Assembly: GCA_021204765.1 (NCBI GenBank)
Contig: JAJPYU010000112.1
Location: forward strand, 1-9,094
DNA: 9,094 bases
Direction: 5' to 3'
From: Clostridiales bacterium
GTDB lineage: Bacteria; Bacillota; Clostridia; Lachnospirales; Lachnospiraceae
Within the stretch, counting starts at the first letter, position 1, and each line of letters opens with the position of its first letter. The notes under the pieces were generated by a model. That model saw nothing but the letters and a program-made list of their open reading frames with translations. It had not been told where the DNA came from and searched no databases. This document shows positions 5,764-9,094 of the stretch, piece after piece. Position numbers and translations under genes: made by a program.

Positions 5764-7415
5764 TCTTATTACAGGGAAAGGGTGTTTCCAAAGGCATGAT
5801 AAAAGGTCCGCTGTATTTCTACAAGAGAAATGACGGGACTGTGGTTAAAACAGAAGCCTGGGACATTGATGCGGAAAAGGCCAGACTGGCCGCTGCCCAG
5901 GAGCAGGCGATAGACCAGTTAAACGCCCTGGCGGATAAGTGCAGGGAGGAAAACGGCGAAGAGACGGCTCTTCTCTTTGAGACCCACGCCATGTTCGTGG
6001 ATGATGAGGACTATGTGGATGCCATCAACGCCACTCTCGAAGAGGAGCACTGCAATATCGAGTACGCCGCATGGCAGGCAGGAGAGCAGTTTGCCGCCAT
6101 GTTCGAGGCCATGGATGATGCGTACATGAGAGCAAGGTCTGCAGATATCAGAGATGTGACCAGGCGGCTCCTTAACATCATGATGGGTATAGTCGAGGGA
6201 GGCATAGATTCAGATGTGCCGGTAGTGTTGGCAGCGGATGACCTGGCACCTTCTGAGACCCTTCAGCTGGATAAGACGAAGATCCTCGGGTTCGTTACCC
6301 GGGGCGGCTCCGGCAACAGCCATACGGCCATACTGGCCCGTACCATGGGAATACCCGCCATCTGCGGCCTGGGAGACAGCCTAAATGAGGAGTATAATGG
6401 CAGGGAAGTCTATATTGATGGTGAGACAGGAGCCGTATTTATTGAGCCCGATGAGATCACTCTCGGCAGCTTAAAGGATAAGATGGGGAAGCAGCAGCAG
6501 ATGAAGGAGCTTATGGCCACGATGATCGGACAGGAGGATGTGACTTTGGACGGCCGCAGGATGATGGTCTACTGCAATATAGGATCTCCTGAGGATGTCA
6601 CGGCTGTGAAGGCAAATGACGGGCAGGGCATCGGCCTGTTCAGGTCAGAGTTCCTGTACCTGGCGGCTGATGATTATCCCACAGAGGATGAGCAGTTTGA
6701 GGCATACAAGGCTGTCGCTGAGGCCATGGACGGAAAGCGGGTGGTGATCCGCACCCTGGATATAGGCGCTGACAAGCAGGTGGAGTATTTCCATCTGAAG
6801 AAGGAGGAGAACCCTGCCATGGGAGTCAGGGCTATCCGTATCTGCCTTAACCAGCCGGAGATTTTCCGCACACAGCTGCGGGCACTTTACCGGGCTTCTG
6901 CCTATGGCAAAGTGGCTATCATGTTCCCCATGATCACTGCTGTTTGGGAAGTGAAGGAGTGCAGAAGGGCCTGCCAGGCTGTCATGCAGGAGCTGACCGA
7001 CGAGGGCATTCCCTTTAATCCTGATACTGAGATAGGTATCATGGTGGAGACACCGGCATCAGTGTTCATGGCACCGGAGCTGGCCAAGCTGGTGGATTTC
7101 TTCTCCGTAGGTACTAACGACCTGACTCAGTATACCCTGGCCTGTGACCGGCAGTGCAATGATCTGGGAAAGTTCTTTGACCCTGAACACCCGGCAGTAC
7201 TGAGGGCTCTCAAGATGGCCGCAGACGCGGCTCATGCGGCCGGCATATGGATCGGCATCTGCGGAGAGCTGGGAGCAAATATTGACCTGCTGCCCACATT
7301 CCTGGCCATAGGAATAGATGAGCTTTCTGTGTCCCCCGCGTCTCTGCTTCCGCTTAGAGCAGAGATCAGGAAGAGTATAGCCCAGACTTGCACACTGGAG
7401 AAGTTATTGGGATAG
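5760..7415 (+). CDS. ptsI: PTS enzyme I (phosphoenolpyruvate-protein phosphotransferase)
   Basis: Cytoplasmic enzyme that takes phosphate from phosphoenolpyruvate and hands it to HPr. The 551 residues are slightly shorter than the usual 570-575 but contain all domains. The HPr-binding helical region and swivelling domain occupy about 1-230, with the phosphorylated His188 in GGSGNSHTAILAR. The PEP-binding barrel fills the rest, with GIGLFRSEFLY, RTLDIGADK, the signature SVGTNDLTQYTLACDR, and Cys501 in GICGELG as the catalytic acid. The ATG overlaps the HPr stop (ATGA), and GGAGG (5748-5752) inside the HPr gene is its ribosome binding site. The C-terminal tail after the barrel is short. The next recognisable sequence, a broken response regulator, begins only seven bases past the stop, so an old deletion may have ended close to this gene. 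It could serve this transporter alone or the whole cell. Confidence 0.95.
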   Translation: MILLQGKGVSKGMIKGPLYFYKRNDGTVVKTEAWDIDAEKARLAAAQEQAIDQLNALADKCREENGEETALLFETHAMFVDDEDYVDAINATLEEEHCNIEYAAWQAGEQFAAMFEAMDDAYMRARSADIRDVTRRLLNIMMGIVEGGIDSDVPVVLAADDLAPSETLQLDKTKILGFVTRGGSGNSHTAILARTMGIPAICGLGDSLNEEYNGREVYIDGETGAVFIEPDEITLGSLKDKMGKQQQMKELMATMIGQEDVTLDGRRMMVYCNIGSPEDVTAVKANDGQGIGLFRSEFLYLAADDYPTEDEQFEAYKAVAEAMDGKRVVIRTLDIGADKQVEYFHLKKEENPAMGVRAIRICLNQPEIFRTQLRALYRASAYGKVAIMFPMITAVWEVKECRRACQAVMQELTDEGIPFNPDTEIGIMVETPASVFMAPELAKLVDFFSVGTNDLTQYTLACDRQCNDLGKFFDPEHPAVLRALKMAADAAHAAGIWIGICGELGANIDLLPTFLAIGIDELSVSPASLLPLRAEIRKSIAQTCTLEKLLG

Positions 7416-7422
7416 GTAAGAG

Positions 7423-8334
7423 ATGGATGGCTTTACTCTCTGCAGGAAGATACGTCAGAGGGAGAACCTGCCGATTCTCTTTATCACTGCGAAAGTATCT
7501 GAGGCGGATCAGTTACGCGGCTATCAGATGGGAGCGGATGACTATGTGGATGCGGTCCGTCTGGCCAGACATGCCGGGACATACCGCAAATATATTCTGG
7601 CGATAGTGATCTTCGGTGAAGCAGTGGCTGTGTTTCTGATCATAATTTATCTATAAATTAGAAAAAAGCAGGATCAGGCGTCAAAGGCCCGGGAAATTTT
7701 TTTAAATGCCATTGCCAATGAGATGAAAACACCGACAGCTGTGATAAAAAATAGTGCAGAATGCCTTGAAAGCGGCCTGCAGCCGGATAAGCAGAGCAGG
7801 TATGTAGAAATGATTGGGCAGGAGGCGGATCATATGAACGCTCTGCTCAACAACATGCTGGTCTATACCCGAGTGAATGACGAGGAATACCAGCTGAAAA
7901 GGGAAGAAATATCCCTGGAGCAGCTGGCGCAAAAGATCTATGAGCACTATCAGCCGCAGATGGAGGCGAAAGGGATTTCCCCTGAATGGAACAAGGAAGG
8001 AGAAGGTCTGATCTCAGGTGACGCTGTGCTTATTGAGATGGTGATGGATAACCTGCTCTCCAATGCCGTTCGTTACTGCAAGGAAAAAGGATTAATTCGC
8101 CTGACCATCCGTGACGGGGCTCTGAGTGTATATAATGATGGCGAAATAATTTCCGATGAGGATATGGAGCATATTTGGGAGCCCCTGTACCGCAGCGATG
8201 CGGCCAGGACCGAGGAGTATGGCAGCTCCGGTATGGGTCTGGCCATCAGCGGAGCTATCTTAAAGATGCACCATGCTGATTACGGTGTGGAAAACAGGGA
8301 CGGCGGGCCGGAATTTTATTTTAGGATTCCTTAA
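7423..8334 (+). pseudogene. Fused remnant of a two-component system (response regulator + sensor histidine kinase)
   Basis: One continuous reading frame carries parts of two genes. The first part (7423 to about 7551) is a receiver-domain fragment beginning at MDGF and running through LPILFITAK and GYQMGADDYV; the N-terminal half with the acidic pocket and phosphoacceptor Asp is missing, as are the end of the domain and the DNA-binding domain. At GADDYV it passes without a frame change into sensor-kinase sequence with one membrane span (YILAIVIFGEAVAVFLIIIYL). A TAA at 7654-7656 then interrupts the frame, which continues as IRKKQDQASKAREIFLNAIANEMKTP. The H-box reads NEMKTP, with Asn (codon 7717-7719) where the phosphoacceptor His should be. 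The ATPase domain is largely intact: N-box MDNLLSNAVRYC, then YNDGEI, IWEPLYRSD and GSSGMGLAI. A downstream ATG at 7723 could give a 203-residue soluble piece, but without His it cannot autophosphorylate. Most likely debris from a deletion joining two adjacent genes. Confidence 0.8.
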
Positions 8335-8374
8335 AACCATAGGGTGTGTAAGATTTGATTCGATTGGTAACTGC

Positions 8375-8415
8375 GGATGCTTTATCGGGATTTAGACCCG
8401 ATAAAGCATCCTTTT
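8375..8415 (+). terminator. Strong intrinsic terminator
   Basis: A perfect 15-bp stem, GGATGCTTTATCGGG (8375-8389) with CCCGATAAAGCATCC (8397-8411), encloses the loop ATTTAGA and is followed by TTTT at 8412-8415. It lies between the sensor-kinase remnant and the convergent gene on the other strand. It should end transcription from the left; read from the right it has no T-run, so it is less likely to stop the - strand. The bases from 8335 to 8374 show nothing else. Confidence 0.88.
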
Positions 8416-9094
8416 CTATAATACAGTATCATTGTATTTTCTTTTAGGTGCATCCGCTCGAGATTTTTCAAAGTTTCTTTGTTGTTTTTGTTCGAGTTGC
8501 TGGCTGCGGTCTTGAATCTGGCCGGAATTATCCCCAAGTCTGCTGTCGATCATCCCGGCGGCAACGTCCAGTCTGTCATATCGGAACCTGGTACTAAATT
8601 TGTCCCTGAGCTTTGTGATCAGTTTTGCTTCACAGGCATTGCGGTGGACAGCGAGGGCTTCTAAAAGGGCCTCATTCTGATTAGGGTCAACTTTTTTCTG
8701 CATTTCTAAAAACTGTGCTTCGTCAGAATCCAGCTGATCGGTCAGCTGGGTTTGCTGGGCATCCAGCTTCTCCAGATAATCTGCCATCTTCGCGAGAGTA
8801 TTTTCAGCGTCTTTCATTTCAGCGGCACTATGGCAGCCGGCGTCATACATCAATTGGGTCTTCCTGGACTTCAGTTCTTCTATTTCCTCTGTCAGCGTGG
8901 TGATCTGGCGGCTCAGCTGTATGTGCTGTATGGGATTTATGGTGCCGGTTTTCTGTTTCTGATCAGTGAGATCTCTTCTTTCGCGCTGCTTTTCCCAAGC
9001 TGGGTTTTGAGTTCTTTGTATTTCCTGATGATAGGAGCGTTCCACTCGTACCGTACGGACACATCTTCGATACGGTCCTGGTTGTGGAGCAGAT
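8416..9094 (-). pseudogene. C-terminal part of a probable mobilization relaxase (MobA/MobL-like), frameshifted, cut by the window edge
   Basis: Reading from the right edge, the first frame (9092 to the stop at 8939-8937) gives LLHNQDRIEDVSVRYEWN, then APIIRKYKELKTQL and ISLIRNRKPAP. The frame one base over then continues as INPIQHIQLSRQITTLTEEI, a coiled-coil stretch with SAAEMKDAENTLAKM, and ends at 8416. The two pieces join naturally around 8940-8955, so one base has probably been lost there. A separate 209-residue ORF opening with GTG at 9045 has an unconvincing start (MERSYHQEIQ), because that stretch is the wrong frame of the upstream part. The remainder is charged and helical, rich in Glu, Gln and Lys, with no catalytic motif visible; the enzymatic domain would lie beyond the window. 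The resemblance to C-terminal tails of MobA/MobL-type relaxases in Lachnospiraceae mobile elements is from memory and uncertain; other large coiled-coil proteins are possible. Confidence 0.5.

Noticed and set aside
8937..8960. Programmed -1 ribosomal frameshifting in the - strand gene
   Set aside because: The local sequence has only a run of four A and no canonical slippery heptamer; a simple one-base deletion in decaying mobile DNA is more likely.

Overview
The window looks like a chromosomal segment of an anaerobic gut-type Firmicute, most likely a Lachnospiraceae (Clostridia) member. This rests on the roughly balanced base composition, strong AGGAGG-type ribosome binding sites, clostridial-style HPr and enzyme I sequences, and a mobile-element remnant of a kind I associate with that family. 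No taxonomic marker gene is present, so this is an inference.

Positions 1-7415 form a sugar/hexitol phosphotransferase (PTS) locus, all on the + strand. A PfkB-family 1-phosphofructokinase (73-1008) is followed by a 309-base gap packed with predicted RNA hairpins (about 1014-1248). Next comes an apparent operon: a zinc-dependent dehydrogenase of the L-sorbose-1-phosphate reductase (SorE/YggP) type, a DeoR-family regulator, a single-chain mannitol-type PTS transporter with IIC-IIB-IIA domains, an HPr, and enzyme I overlapping HPr by ATGA. The operon therefore carries a complete phosphorelay from PEP to sugar: EI His188, HPr His15, IIA His571, IIB Cys384.

The most interesting point is metabolic. 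The transporter is mannitol-like but no mannitol-1-phosphate 5-dehydrogenase (MtlD) is present. A SorE-type enzyme would oxidise the carbon next to the phosphorylated one. On D-mannitol 1-phosphate that gives D-fructose 1-phosphate, the substrate of the neighbouring 1-phosphofructokinase. The locus may thus encode a route mannitol -> mannitol-1-P -> fructose-1-P -> fructose-1,6-bisphosphate, instead of the textbook route through fructose-6-P.

Positions 7416-8334 hold the decayed remains of a two-component system: a response-regulator fragment without its phosphoacceptor Asp, fused in frame to the membrane segment and kinase part of a sensor histidine kinase. One in-frame TAA interrupts it, and the H-box histidine is replaced by Asn. 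A perfect 15-bp hairpin plus T-run (8375-8415) closes this strand. On the - strand, 8416-9094 is the C-terminal coiled-coil part of a larger protein, probably a MobA/MobL-like mobilization relaxase. It is broken by a frameshift near 8940-8955 and runs off the window edge. The right end is therefore a graveyard of accessory DNA beside a functional-looking sugar operon.
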